A stretch of 6,267 nt of DNA from Anaerolineales bacterium. Lineage in GTDB: Bacteria > Chloroflexota > Anaerolineae > Anaerolineales > DRMV01. The notes beneath the pieces are model-generated. The model saw only the letters and a list, made by a program, of their open reading frames with translations. It was not told the origin of the DNA and ran no database searches. This document shows positions 6,149 to 6,267 of the stretch, one piece after another. Where the stretch lies: NCBI GenBank assembly GCA_015484985.1, contig WFUL01000276.1, positions 1-6,267 of the forward strand. The letters are read 5' to 3'. Position 1 is the stretch's first letter. The number at the start of each line of letters is the position of its first letter. A program made the translations under genes and the position numbers.

Positions 6149-6267
6149 ATGATGCGCGCGTCATCCTTTGCACCGCCGCCCAAGAATGTGCCTGCCATTC
6201 GCCTGGAAGACGTGACGGTGGGTTATGGGAAGCAGGTCATCCTGGAGGGAGTGACGCTGACTATTCC
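6149..6267 (+). CDS. Metal ABC transporter ATP-binding protein, N-terminal fragment (ZnuC-like)
   Basis: The frame is open from 6149 to the right edge, giving 39 full codons. After a roughly 16-residue leader rich in Ala and Pro, the sequence IRLEDVTVGYGKQVILEGV is the usual first strand and A-loop region of an ABC ATPase, with the aromatic Tyr of VGYG that stacks on adenine. The Walker A motif lies beyond the window. It follows the metal-binding lipoprotein by 6 bases, as expected for the cytoplasmic ATPase of the same importer. Two ATG codons stand in tandem. AGGA at 6141-6144 is 4 bases from the first (6149) and 7 from the second (6152), so the second may be the true start. Confidence 0.85.
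   Translation, partial: MMRASSFAPPPKNVPAIRLEDVTVGYGKQVILEGVTLTI

Overview
The window is GC-rich (by eye a little over 60 %) bacterial chromosomal DNA, densely packed with genes. The C-terminal region of the DNA polymerase III alpha subunit and the lipobox-bearing metal-binding protein suggest a Chloroflexota bacterium, possibly Anaerolineae. This is judged from overall protein character and was not checked by any search.

Minus strand, read from right to left: a full-length dnaE (1329-5096, replicative polymerase alpha subunit with PHP, polymerase, clamp-binding and OB modules plus an extra C-terminal domain) is followed by two membrane-protein genes. The first (905-1363) is a two-helix protein of unknown function whose start lies 35 bases inside the end of dnaE. 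The second (1-877, running off the left edge) is a PAP2-family membrane phosphatase with a strong Shine-Dalgarno and all three family motifs. The spacing suggests one transcription unit, dnaE - membrane protein - PAP2 phosphatase.

Plus strand: a divergent metal ABC transporter operon begins at 5228 with a ZnuA/TroA-type lipoprotein (5228-6142). Six bases later comes the start of its ATPase (6149 to the right edge). The permease gene is presumably just outside the window.

The 131 bp between the divergent dnaE and znuA-like starts (5097-5227) hold a good extended -10 for dnaE, a -10 for the transporter operon, and short inverted and direct repeats that could be operator sites for a metal-responsive repressor. 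No RNA gene, mobile element, CRISPR array or clear terminator was seen, and no stretch over 300 bases lacks a gene. I found no convincing new multi-gene system. The points most worth a second look are the apparently intact proofreading-type PHP site of DnaE, its extra C-terminal domain, the overlapping unknown membrane gene, and the shared regulatory region.
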